A stretch of 49,527 nucleotides of DNA from an uncultured Lachnospiraceae bacterium (GTDB taxonomy: Bacteria; Bacillota; Clostridia; Lachnospirales; Lachnospiraceae), in contig CACZPJ010000050.1 of NCBI GenBank assembly GCA_902782995.1, forward strand, positions 1 through 49,527, in the 5' to 3' direction. Of this stretch, positions 23,626 through 32,550 are shown one piece after another; positions within the stretch are counted from its first letter, which is position 1; each line of letters begins with the position of its first letter. A program made the position numbers and the translations under genes. Under the pieces are notes generated by a model. The model had not been told where the DNA came from. It worked only from the letters and a program-made list of their open reading frames with translations, and searched no databases.

Positions 23626-25713
23626 TTATACAATCCGCTTGAACTTCCGTTCGAGTTCGTATTTGCTCATGGAAATGATCGTCGGTCTGCCATGCGGACA
23701 GTTATACGGATTCTCCAAGGTCAGAAGTTCTTCGATCAGTTCCTCGATTTCCGGCAGTGACAGCTTGTGGTTGCCTTTTACCGCTGCTTTGCAGGACATG
23801 GACGCAACCTTTTCTAAGATCAGATCCGGTGTTCCCTGTTCGGATACTTCGCCGACTTCATCGATCATCTGTAAGATCAGATCCTTGGCATTGATCTGGA
23901 ACATATTGCCCGGCACCGCACTCACGGCATATTCATTGCCCCCGAAGTGTTCGATCTCGTATCCGATCATCTCAAACTGTGTCCGGTACTTTTTCAAGGT
24001 CTGTTCCTCTAGCATGGACAGCGTAAGAATGATCGGCGGACTGATCCGCTGGGACGTATATTCTTTGTTCTTCAAATTCTTCATCGTGCGTTCGTACAAG
24101 ACCTTTTCATGCGCCGCATGCTGATCGATGATATAAAGCTTATCACCAAACTGCACCAGCCAGTAGGTATCAAAGACCTGTCCGATGATCCGGTGCTCCT
24201 TCATTGCCTCCGGTGTTAAGAAGCTCTGCTGTTCGTATTTTATATCCGCTGTGACGCTGCCTTTTCTCTCTTCACGTTCTTCCAGCTTCACATCTGTTTG
24301 TCGGAGATCTGATTGTTTCGAATCTGTTGTATTTTGCGCGGAAGCAATTTTTGCTGCGGTTACATCTGCTTGTGTTACAAATGCGCCCGGCTGCGTCACA
24401 GACGCAGATGTTCGCATGACGGATGCATCCGACTGTGCCTCAGTTGCAGACGAACGTGTAACAGATGTCTCCGATTGTGTCACAGGTGCAGATAATGGTG
24501 AGGTAGATGTAGATGACTGCATATCAGAAGTAACCGGCTGTGTGACGGACTTTGGTATCCCTGTGTGCGCACCATAAGTAATGTCCTCACGCACAGCTTC
24601 TGATCTGAGCGGTTTTTTCTCCGCTTCGATACGTCTGCGCTCAAACGGCTCCGGCATAACCTGATGGATCTTTGGAACCTGCGGCTTTTTCTTTTCTTCT
24701 ACCACCGGAACCTGCGGGATCAGTTCTCTTTGCCGCAGCCGCTCCTGGATGATCGTAACCAGTTTCTGATAGATCTGCTGCTGGTTCGAAAAACGCAGTT
24801 CCATCTTCGTCGGATGTACATTGATGTCTAGCAGGTCACTGTCGATCTTAAAATAAAGCACGGTAAACGGATACTGGTGCTGCATCAGAAACGGCTTATA
24901 GGCTTCTTCGATTGCACGGGAAAGCAGACTGCTCTTGATATATCTTCCATTGATAAAATATGTCTCATAGGTACGGTTTCCACGGGAGATCTGTGGCTTC
25001 CCGATAAAGCCTTCGACAGCAAACAGTTCGTTTTCGGCGGATAATGGCAGAAGACCTCCGGTGATGTCCCTGCCATAGATATGATAGATGATCTCCTTTT
25101 GATTGCCGTTTCCAGACGATTGCAGCTTCACCTGTCCGTTCATAATAAACTTAAAGGCAATATCCGGGTGTGACAACACCATCCGCTGCATCAGGTCACT
25201 GATATAGCCACCCTCTGTCTGCGGAGACTTTAAGAACTTCCGGCGCGCCGGCGTATTGTAGAAAAGATTGCGGACAAGAAAGGTCGTTCCATCCGGTGCT
25301 CCGACATCTTCGACGGACTGCTCCTTTGAGCCTTCGATCACATAACGGACGCCACTGAATTCTTCTGGGGTCTTTGTGATCAGTTCTACCTGTGCGACCG
25401 CTGCGATACTCGACAATGCTTCACCTCGGAAGCCTAAGGACTTCACGGTCAAAAGATCTTCCACGGAATGGATCTTACTGGTCGAATGGCGCAGAAAGGC
25501 AAGCGGAATCTGATCCTTTTCGATTCCGCAGCCGTTATCTGTGATCCGGATAAAGGAGATTCCTCCCTCTTTGATCTCGACGGTGACCGCGGTTGCTTTC
25601 GCGTCGATCGCATTTTCAACCAGCTCCTTTACCACAGAGCTTGGACGTTCGATGACTTCTCCTGCTGCGATCTGATTAATAGTTTCCTGACTTAACAGTT
25701 CAATCTGTGGCAT
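23626..25713 (-). CDS. mutL: DNA mismatch repair protein MutL with endonuclease motif
   Basis: MutL couples MutS recognition to strand incision. The 695-residue protein has the GHKL ATPase with NAIDAKA, DNGCGI and GFRGEALSSI (about 35-103), and the transducer region to about 330. The C-terminal domain carries the endonuclease signature DQHAAHEKVLYE (about 530-541) and the metal-binding CPHGRPT (about 672-678). This indicates a nicking MutL of the MutH-less type. The linker (about 335-495) holds four 14-residue repeats rich in S, T, Q and V. AAAGGA precedes the start; mutS lies 35 nt upstream. Confidence 0.96.
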   Translation of the reverse strand: MPQIELLSQETINQIAAGEVIERPSSVVKELVENAIDAKATAVTVEIKEGGISFIRITDNGCGIEKDQIPLAFLRHSTSKIHSVEDLLTVKSLGFRGEALSSIAAVAQVELITKTPEEFSGVRYVIEGSKEQSVEDVGAPDGTTFLVRNLFYNTPARRKFLKSPQTEGGYISDLMQRMVLSHPDIAFKFIMNGQVKLQSSGNGNQKEIIYHIYGRDITGGLLPLSAENELFAVEGFIGKPQISRGNRTYETYFINGRYIKSSLLSRAIEEAYKPFLMQHQYPFTVLYFKIDSDLLDINVHPTKMELRFSNQQQIYQKLVTIIQERLRQRELIPQVPVVEEKKKPQVPKIHQVMPEPFERRRIEAEKKPLRSEAVREDITYGAHTGIPKSVTQPVTSDMQSSTSTSPLSAPVTQSETSVTRSSATEAQSDASVMRTSASVTQPGAFVTQADVTAAKIASAQNTTDSKQSDLRQTDVKLEEREERKGSVTADIKYEQQSFLTPEAMKEHRIIGQVFDTYWLVQFGDKLYIIDQHAAHEKVLYERTMKNLKNKEYTSQRISPPIILTLSMLEEQTLKKYRTQFEMIGYEIEHFGGNEYAVSAVPGNMFQINAKDLILQMIDEVGEVSEQGTPDLILEKVASMSCKAAVKGNHKLSLPEIEELIEELLTLENPYNCPHGRPTIISMSKYELERKFKRIV
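24352..24519 (-). repeat. Four 42-bp degenerate repeats in the mutL linker
   Basis: Residues 399-454 of MutL form four in-frame 14-residue units, each starting with Q (Q399, Q413, Q427, Q441). QSETSVTRSSATEA and QSDASVMRTSASVT are the best-matched pair. At DNA level units 2 and 3 agree at roughly two thirds of positions. It lies in the unstructured linker between ATPase and endonuclease domains. Confidence 0.75.
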
Positions 25714-25748
25714 TGTCTCTTCCTTTCTACCGCCTTACTACGTCTGAT

Positions 25749-28388
25749 CTACCAGCGGTTTTTTACCTTATTCTGTAATTCGTATAATTTATTCATCGCT
25801 TCCATCGGTGTAAGGTTGGTAATATCGATTTCACGCAGTTCGTTGATGATCGTTTCATCTCCTAAGGTATCAAGCAGTGACATCTGTTCCATGTCTACTT
25901 CATCTAACTTCTTCTTTTTGGATGCACTCTCCTGAGATGCACTGCTTCGTGCCGAAATCGTAATATCATTCTCGCTTAATTCGTTTACGATCTCCTTCGC
26001 GCGCTCGATCACGTTTGCTGGCACGCCGGCAAGCTTTGCAACCTGGATACCATAGCTCTTATCCGCACCGCCCGGAACGATTTTCCGTAAGAATACGATG
26101 TCATCGCCTTTTTCTTTTACCGCGATACAGTAATTGTTGACACCGGAGATCTTACCCTCTAATTCGGTCAGTTCGTGATAATGTGTTGCAAACAATGTCT
26201 TTGCACCGAGTAGCTTCGGATTACTGATATGCTCCACAACCGCCCATGCGATGCTTAATCCGTCGAAGGTACTGGTTCCTCGTCCAATCTCATCAAGGAT
26301 CAACAGACTGTTTGCGGTCGCATTTCTTAAGATATTCGCCACTTCCGACATCTCGACCATAAAAGTACTCTGACCGCTTGCAAGATCATCAGATGCACCT
26401 ACTCTGGTAAAAATACGGTCAACCAATCCGATCTTGGCAGATTTTGCCGGAACAAAGCTCCCGATCTGTGCCATTAAAACGATCAGCGCACTCTGGCGCA
26501 TGTAAGTGGATTTACCTGCCATGTTCGGTCCGGTGATGATCGAAATACGATTGCTTCCGTTATCTAAAAAGGTATCGTTTGCGATAAACATCTCGTTCTG
26601 CGTCATCTTTTCCACGACCGGATGTCTGCCTTCCTTAATATCAATGACTCCCTTTTCATTTAACTTCGGACGACAGTAATTGTTCTGTTCCGCTACAAGT
26701 GCAAGGGATGCGAACACATCGACCTGTGCAACTGCCTTTGCAGTCGTCTGGATACGGATGACTTCTGCGGCGATCTTATCACGCACTTCCTTAAACAGTT
26801 CGTATTCTAAGGAGATCAGCTTATCCTCCGCACCTAAGATCACATCCTCTAATTCCTTCAACTCCGGTGTGATATAACGCTCTGCATTGGCAAGCGTCTG
26901 CTTTCTTGTGAAATATTCCGGCACCAGTTCCTTATAGGAATTAGTGACTTCCAGATAATAACCGAATACTTTGTTGTATTTGATCTTCAGATTCTTGATG
27001 CCTGTTTTTTCCCGTTCCTTCGCTTCAAGGTCTGCTAACCAGCTCTTTCCCTCGGTCTTTGCCTTTTTCAGGCGATCCACTTCTTCAAAATAGCCGTCCT
27101 TGATGATCCCGCCATCGTGAACGGTGATCGGCGGTTCATCCGAGATCGACTGTTCGATCAGGGTATACAGATCCTCTAAGGTATCCATCTGATCGTAGAT
27201 CTCTGTTAAAAGCGCACAGTGAAAATCGCTGAGTAACAGCTTGATCGACGGCAGCATATGGATTGAATTCTTAAAGGCGATCAGATCCCTTGGACTTGCC
27301 GTCTGATAGGTCACACGTGCGACCAGACGCTCTAAGTCATAGACCGGATTAAGATATTCCCGGATTTCTTCCCTTGTGATCGCATTCGAATTCAGCTCTG
27401 CGACCGCATCATAACGTTTTTCGATCTCTTCCCGGTCGATCAACGGCTGTTCCACGTAAGCACGCAGGGTACGCGCACCCATTGCCGTTTTCGTCTTATC
27501 GAGCACCCAGAGCAGTGAGCCTCGTTTTTGCTTTTCCCTCAGGGTCTCTACGAGTTCCAGATTACGCCGCGTGGAGCTATCAATGATCATAAACTTTCCG
27601 GTTGTATACGGATGGATCGTATTCATCTGTCCGAGGCTGTTTTTCTGTGTTTCATACAGATACTTTAACAATGCTCCTGCCGCAATCACACCTCCGGCAT
27701 AATCGTCTAAGCCAAGCCCGCTTAAGTCACGAACCTTGAAATGCTCCTTTAAGGTATTCTGGGCAGTTTCATCGGAAAAGTACCAGGACTCCAACGAATA
27801 AACCGCCATGCCGAGCCGGTTTCGCATATCCTCAATGTCAATACCGCTGATGTAAAAGGCTTCGTTGCAGATAATTTCCGACGGAGCGTATTTGTTTACC
27901 TCATCTAGCAGCTTGCGTTCTGTCTCTACCTCTGTTACATAGTAATCTCCGGTCGAAATATCCGCGGCTGAGACACCGTAATAGTCCCCTAAATATGCAA
28001 TACACATAATATAATTGTTTTTCGTCTCATCTAATGCCTGCATGTTCAGATTCGTACCCGGGGTGACAACTCTTGTCACTTCACGTTTTACCATGCCCTT
28101 CGCAAGCTTCGGGTCTTCGACCTGTTCACAGATCGCGACCTTATAGCCGCGCTGTACCAGCTTGTTGAGATATGTATCCACTGCATGATACGGAACACCA
28201 CACATCGGTGCACGTTCTTCCATACCACAGCTTTTTCCTGTCAATGTCAGTTCTAATTCCCTTGACACCGTGACTGCATCATCAAAAAACATCTCGTAAA
28301 AATCTCCGAGGCGGTAAAAAAGGATACATCCTGGATATTCCTCCTTTGTTTTCAGATAATGCTGCATCATTGGTGTATATTCTGCCAC
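25749..28388 (-). CDS. mutS: DNA mismatch repair protein MutS
   Basis: MutS recognises mispairs and small loops. The 879-residue protein has the mismatch-binding N-terminal domain with the GDFYEMFFDDA motif (Phe-X-Glu wedge, about 28-38). The clamp and lever domains follow. The ATPase has Walker A GPNMAGKSTYMRQ, the DDLASGQSTFMVEM segment and Walker B LLILDEIGRGTSTFDG. It is full length. The start is GTG, with AAAGGA 10 nt upstream. mutL follows directly, so both repair genes should be co-expressed. Confidence 0.97.
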   Translation of the reverse strand: MAEYTPMMQHYLKTKEEYPGCILFYRLGDFYEMFFDDAVTVSRELELTLTGKSCGMEERAPMCGVPYHAVDTYLNKLVQRGYKVAICEQVEDPKLAKGMVKREVTRVVTPGTNLNMQALDETKNNYIMCIAYLGDYYGVSAADISTGDYYVTEVETERKLLDEVNKYAPSEIICNEAFYISGIDIEDMRNRLGMAVYSLESWYFSDETAQNTLKEHFKVRDLSGLGLDDYAGGVIAAGALLKYLYETQKNSLGQMNTIHPYTTGKFMIIDSSTRRNLELVETLREKQKRGSLLWVLDKTKTAMGARTLRAYVEQPLIDREEIEKRYDAVAELNSNAITREEIREYLNPVYDLERLVARVTYQTASPRDLIAFKNSIHMLPSIKLLLSDFHCALLTEIYDQMDTLEDLYTLIEQSISDEPPITVHDGGIIKDGYFEEVDRLKKAKTEGKSWLADLEAKEREKTGIKNLKIKYNKVFGYYLEVTNSYKELVPEYFTRKQTLANAERYITPELKELEDVILGAEDKLISLEYELFKEVRDKIAAEVIRIQTTAKAVAQVDVFASLALVAEQNNYCRPKLNEKGVIDIKEGRHPVVEKMTQNEMFIANDTFLDNGSNRISIITGPNMAGKSTYMRQSALIVLMAQIGSFVPAKSAKIGLVDRIFTRVGASDDLASGQSTFMVEMSEVANILRNATANSLLILDEIGRGTSTFDGLSIAWAVVEHISNPKLLGAKTLFATHYHELTELEGKISGVNNYCIAVKEKGDDIVFLRKIVPGGADKSYGIQVAKLAGVPANVIERAKEIVNELSENDITISARSSASQESASKKKKLDEVDMEQMSLLDTLGDETIINELREIDITNLTPMEAMNKLYELQNKVKNRW

Positions 28389-28411
28389 TTTTTTTCTTCC
28401 TTTCTGCTGTT

Positions 28412-30019
28412 TTATCTAAAGTCTGTTCTATAACGATCATACCGGGCGGCAACCGCTTCTGCCACCTTAAGTCCGTCCATTGCTGCGGACATGATACCGC
28501 CTGCATAACCGGCACCCTCTCCACACGGATAGAGTCCGGCAACATTGCTGACAAATGCTTCATCCCGCGTGATCCGTACCGGGGAAGATGTTCTGCTCTC
28601 GACTCCGGAAAGGATCGCATCTGTGCGGTCATATCCCGGAATATAGTCCGCAAAATGGTGCATGCCTTCGATAAACGATTCTGCAATGCTCTTTGGAAAA
28701 ATATCCCGTAGATTGGCAAATGCATGCGCTCCCTTTGTCTCGCTTTCGTATGCTCCATAGGCGGATGAAATACGGTCTGCCTCAAAATCTCCGAAAAGCT
28801 GCTGTGGGATCTTTCCGCCCGCAGCCTGAAAGGCTTTCTCTTCTAATTCCCGCTGGAACGCCACGCCGCCAAGTGCACTCTGATCCGGAAAATCCTCCGG
28901 GGTTACCGAAACAATGATCGCACTGTTGGCGTTTTTGCCCGCACGGCTGTGATAGCTCATACCGTTTACCGCAAGCCGTCCTTCTTCCGAGGAAGCGTTG
29001 ACCACGTAGCCACCCGGACACATACAGAAGGAATATACCCCTCTGCCGTTTCCCAAATTCGCTGTCACCTTATAAGACGCTGCCGGAAGTTCACTCATAT
29101 CCGCACCATGATACTGTCTTGCATTGATCATATCCTGTGGATGTTCGACACGCATGCCGACCGCGAAGGACTTCGCTTCCATTGCAAGGCAGGTCTGATC
29201 TAGCATAGCAAACGTATCTCTTGCACTGTGTCCGATTGCAAGCACAACCACCGAAACCGGTATCCACTCCCCATGATTTAATTCAATTTCACAAAGCGTT
29301 CCATCTAAAATCCTTAGATTGGTAAGCTGTGTTTCAAACCAGAACTCACCGCCCATTGCACAGATCTCATTCCGTAAGTTCTTTACCACATTTTTTAAAA
29401 TATCCGTTCCGATATGCGGCTTATTTGTATATAGAATATCCTCCGGTGCCCCCGCCTTTACAAACAGCTCTAAGACCTCGCGGTTTCTGCCGGCCGGATC
29501 TTTGACTAGTGTATTGAGCTTTCCATCCGAAAATGTTCCCGCACCGCCTTCACCAAACTGTACATTCGACTGTGGCTTTAATGGCCCACCATTCCAGAAC
29601 GCTTCGACATCTTTTGTACGGGTATCCACGTCACACCCCCGTTCGATCACAAGCGGGGCATAGCCATGGGCAGCCAGTTCATAGGCGCAGAAAAGTCCGG
29701 CAGGACCGCTTCCGACGATCACCGGACGTTCTTTCAGTTCTTCTGCTCCCGGCGTGGGAAAATGATATTCCACGATCTTCGCGGATGAAACGTTTGGGAT
29801 TTTTTTTGCAAGAATCCGCTTTTCTTCGGAGGAAGAAAGTGAAAGATCGACCGCGTAGACAAAGCCCGGCTCCATTTTCTTTCTCGCATCCACTGATTTT
29901 TTTACGATTTTATATTTTAAGATGGATGATTCTCTGATGTGCAGTTTTTTGCACACCTTCGCACGTACATCTTCTGCTGTATGTTTTAACGGTACTTTTA
30001 CCTGTTGTATTCTTAACAT
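28412..30019 (-). CDS. FAD-dependent oxidoreductase (uncharacterised NAD(P)/FAD family)
   Basis: The 535-residue protein has an N-terminal alpha/beta domain (about 1-80) and an FAD-binding Rossmann motif (VIVGSGPAGLFCAYELAAHG, about 97-116). Further flavin-site motifs are NVQFGEGGAGTFSDGKL and, near the C terminus, LYPCGEGAGYAGGIMSAAMD. It matches a large family of 'FAD-dependent protein' in Firmicutes with no defined substrate. The ATG at 30019 overlaps the end of the upstream oxidoreductase by 7 nt, implying translational coupling. An upstream in-frame extension has no merit. mutS follows 24 nt downstream. Confidence 0.9.
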   Translation of the reverse strand: MLRIQQVKVPLKHTAEDVRAKVCKKLHIRESSILKYKIVKKSVDARKKMEPGFVYAVDLSLSSSEEKRILAKKIPNVSSAKIVEYHFPTPGAEELKERPVIVGSGPAGLFCAYELAAHGYAPLVIERGCDVDTRTKDVEAFWNGGPLKPQSNVQFGEGGAGTFSDGKLNTLVKDPAGRNREVLELFVKAGAPEDILYTNKPHIGTDILKNVVKNLRNEICAMGGEFWFETQLTNLRILDGTLCEIELNHGEWIPVSVVVLAIGHSARDTFAMLDQTCLAMEAKSFAVGMRVEHPQDMINARQYHGADMSELPAASYKVTANLGNGRGVYSFCMCPGGYVVNASSEEGRLAVNGMSYHSRAGKNANSAIIVSVTPEDFPDQSALGGVAFQRELEEKAFQAAGGKIPQQLFGDFEADRISSAYGAYESETKGAHAFANLRDIFPKSIAESFIEGMHHFADYIPGYDRTDAILSGVESRTSSPVRITRDEAFVSNVAGLYPCGEGAGYAGGIMSAAMDGLKVAEAVAARYDRYRTDFR

Positions 30020-31257
30020 GTTTCTTCTCCTGATAAAGCCATTGCGGCATGAAGTCCTGCAACATATCCGCTCGACCATGCCCACTGCAGATTATAGCCG
30101 CCACACTTGCCATCAACATCGATGACTTCTCCTGCAAAATAAAGTCCCGGTACAAGCTTCGATTCTAAGGATTCGTTGTGGATCTCTGCGGTGTCTACGC
30201 CACCTGCCGTCGTCTGTGCGAAGTCAAACTTCTTCGTTCCGGTAACCGTAACCGGAAATTCCTTGATGATCTCTGCAAGTGCTGTGATCTTCGTATCCGG
30301 GATCTGATCTGCGAAAGTAAGCGGCTCGATCCCTGCAAGTGATAAAAGAACCGGAATCAGCTTCTTTGGATACATGCCGACTAAAAACTCTTCCGCAGTT
30401 TTTTGACCACTGCGGCACCGCATCTTTAAGACAACCTCTAGTTCATGGAAAGTCAGTTCTCTTGCAAAATCAATGCCGGCAGTTACCTTCTGTCCGTTTA
30501 ACAATGCCTTTGCGGCGATTCTGCTAAGCTGAAAAACCGGTATTCCGGAAATTCCATAATCGGTCAGTTGTACCTCGCCGGCTTCCTCTGTTTTTACGCT
30601 GCCATCCACGTATAATTTCACCAGAGCATCTGCACGAATTCCTGCAATGTCCTTAAAATATGACTGTTCAGCCTGCAAGGCGACAAGCGCAGGCACAACA
30701 TCTATGATATGATGGCCAAGTGCCTCAAGATATAGGAAACCACTTCCGTCACTTCCCGTCTTTTTTGCTGCCTTTCCACCGGTTGCGATCAGACATTTTC
30801 TGCTGCGGTAAGTCTCAGTTTTCGTCTCGAAGGTAAAGCCATCTTCCTCCGGTATGATCTTACGGATACCAATATTACAGCAGATCTTCACATTCAGACG
30901 GCGAAGCTCCATCCAAAGCACTTCTAAGACAGACGCCGCCTGCTCGCTTGCCGGATAAAAATAACCGTTTTTTTCCTTCGGCCAGATACCAAGCTTCCGC
31001 ATAAAATCAATCGTCTTATCGAAGCCAAACTGTTCAAATACCGGCAATACAAAGGCAGGGTTATCGCCATAGTACCATTCGATTCCCTGCTTTCTGTTTG
31101 TATAATTACATTTTCCGTTCCCTGTCATAAGGATCTTTTTTCCAATGGTATCCATGTGTTCTAAGATCACCACATCTGCACCATTTTCTGCCGCAACGAT
31201 CGCAGCCATCATACCTGCCGCACCGCCGCCAACTACTGCTATATCGTATTGTCTCAT
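30013..31257 (-). CDS. BaiN/HI0933-family flavoprotein
   Basis: The 414-residue protein opens with the dinucleotide motif DIAVVGGGAAGMMAAIVAAE. It carries the family signature GKKILMTGNGKCNYTN and ends with the flavin motif PGLYFAGEVIDVDGKCGGYN. These are hallmarks of the HI0933/BaiN (aminoacetone-oxidase-like) flavoprotein family. Most members lack a proven substrate; BaiN itself acts on bile acid intermediates, but that cannot be assigned here. It follows the DUF308 gene by 2 nt and overlaps the next oxidoreductase. Confidence 0.92.
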   Translation of the reverse strand: MRQYDIAVVGGGAAGMMAAIVAAENGADVVILEHMDTIGKKILMTGNGKCNYTNRKQGIEWYYGDNPAFVLPVFEQFGFDKTIDFMRKLGIWPKEKNGYFYPASEQAASVLEVLWMELRRLNVKICCNIGIRKIIPEEDGFTFETKTETYRSRKCLIATGGKAAKKTGSDGSGFLYLEALGHHIIDVVPALVALQAEQSYFKDIAGIRADALVKLYVDGSVKTEEAGEVQLTDYGISGIPVFQLSRIAAKALLNGQKVTAGIDFARELTFHELEVVLKMRCRSGQKTAEEFLVGMYPKKLIPVLLSLAGIEPLTFADQIPDTKITALAEIIKEFPVTVTGTKKFDFAQTTAGGVDTAEIHNESLESKLVPGLYFAGEVIDVDGKCGGYNLQWAWSSGYVAGLHAAMALSGEETC

Positions 31258-31259
31258 AG

Positions 31260-31967
31260 TTACCCGTTTCTTTCTGTATTGTTCCCTGTAGGTTCTGACT
31301 CATAATCCAATGAACCGGATTCTGTCTGTATGATTTCTTCCTCTGTCTTATCTTTTATACCGGTATCGTTTGTACCGGTCTTTTTCCCGATCTTCTCTGC
31401 TTTCTGATACTTTTTTACGCGAAGCATTAAAAAGAGTATGCTGATCAGCGTAAATACACCGTCTGCCACCAGAATAATATAAGTAAAATGATTCCGGTCA
31501 GCCGGCTGCGTAAACGGATCTAAGATGATGACTAAGGAACATACTGCTATTGCAACAGCAAGCAGACCAAACACCACCCAACTGCGTTCTCCTAATGCCT
31601 TAAGATCTAATGCATTCTGTAACTTGATGACTGCAGCGATCAGAAGGAAAATACCCATGCCTAAAATAAAGTACTCTGCCACCTGGCTTGCACGGACCAT
31701 CATACAGCTTCCTAAGATTACAAAAAGCGTTCCGATGGAAAATCCATACTGGTTCATATTCCGGTATGCTTCTTTCAAAAAATACTGCACAATAAAAACA
31801 ATTCCTGTAATGATAAACACACCGCCGAGCAGATAGATTACCGTAAGAATCTGGATCTGTGGAACAAACAAAAGTACCAGACCAAGACCTGCAAAAATTG
31901 CAGATATGACTAAAATGATCGCCGTAATCGCCGGCTGATTGCTCTTTTCCTTTGTATTTTCTGCCAT
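31260..31967 (-). CDS. DUF308 (HdeD-like) membrane protein
   Basis: The 235-residue protein has six hydrophobic helices in three pairs (between about 14 and 185), as in DUF308/HdeD proteins. A hydrophilic tail rich in E, T and G (about 190-235) follows. The function of the family is unclear; the E. coli member is tied to acid resistance. The gene is the first of the operon leading to mutS and mutL, behind a promoter at 32083-32111 and a structured leader. Confidence 0.85.
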   Translation of the reverse strand: MAENTKEKSNQPAITAIILVISAIFAGLGLVLLFVPQIQILTVIYLLGGVFIITGIVFIVQYFLKEAYRNMNQYGFSIGTLFVILGSCMMVRASQVAEYFILGMGIFLLIAAVIKLQNALDLKALGERSWVVFGLLAVAIAVCSLVIILDPFTQPADRNHFTYIILVADGVFTLISILFLMLRVKKYQKAEKIGKKTGTNDTGIKDKTEEEIIQTESGSLDYESEPTGNNTERNG

Positions 31968-32020
31968 GGTACGCCTTCTTTCTACATTGCATATAAAGTT
32001 ATATGATCGTTACGCTTTAT

Positions 32021-32078
32021 CCGTCAAACAGCTCCTGAACATTGTCTGCAAGCAGCCGTGTTTTAATCTGCCTGACGG
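32021..32078 (-). promoter_or_regulatory. Structured 5' leader of the DUF308 operon
   Basis: Just downstream of the promoter, the leader RNA can close a 58-nt element by CCGTCA/TGACGG pairing, with a smaller GC-containing helix (CTGC/GCAG) inside. It matches no riboswitch class I recognise. About 50 nt separate it from the start codon. Confidence 0.35.
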
Positions 32079-32082
32079 AATT

Positions 32083-32111
32083 ATCATAGCATAACCATAT
32101 CTAACATTCAA
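32083..32111 (-). promoter_or_regulatory. Promoter of the DUF308-flavoprotein-mutSL-miaA operon
   Basis: The minus strand reads TTGAAT (32106-32111), 17 nt ending in TGC, TATGAT (32083-32088). It lies about 115 nt before the DUF308 start, giving a long untranslated leader. Confidence 0.7.
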
Positions 32112-32125
32112 CGGTCAAATCCATG

Positions 32126-32503
32126 TCAACTTGAGTAATTTTCTAAGAAATCATACAGTTCTTCTAACGTTTCAAACTTCATTCCCCGGCTGATTTTCTC
32201 CTGCAATTCCTCCGGCAGCCGTTCATAACGGATATCGGTATACATATATCGTGTCTGCGTATCCGCTAAATAGACCGTCAGATAGCCATCTTCCGTTACC
32301 ATAATATACTGATATGTGACATACATAGCCGCACTTGGCAGATCGGTCTGTGTCTCCTGCTCCTGCACGGCATAGCTGCTTTCTTCTGTTTCCGTAAGTG
32401 TTCCGTTTTCCTCAACCGGAAGCTGATATTTCAGATACAGTCCAAGGCATCCGGATACCAGACAACAGGCAAAGAAAATGCGGATACAATTTGCTTTTTT
32501 CAT
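32126..32503 (-). CDS. Secreted/anchored protein with BofC C-terminal-like domain
   Basis: The product (125 residues from the ATG at 32503; an ATG 6 nt upstream is also possible) has one N-terminal membrane helix (about 5-24). An acidic linker and a compact C-terminal domain (about 60-125) follow. The domain pattern YMVTEDGYLTVY, then YTDIRYERLPEELQEKI and LYDFLENYSS resembles the BofC C-terminal domain of spore formers. BofC controls SpoIVB in the forespore, but many vegetative relatives exist, so the role is open. It is the last gene of the yqfCD-phoH-ybeY operon, 20 nt after the flippase. Confidence 0.7.
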   Translation of the reverse strand: MKKANCIRIFFACCLVSGCLGLYLKYQLPVEENGTLTETEESSYAVQEQETQTDLPSAAMYVTYQYIMVTEDGYLTVYLADTQTRYMYTDIRYERLPEELQEKISRGMKFETLEELYDFLENYSS

Positions 32504-32550
32504 TTTCATCACCACAAACAGTATCCACATTTTTCCGTTTTTTTATTCAA

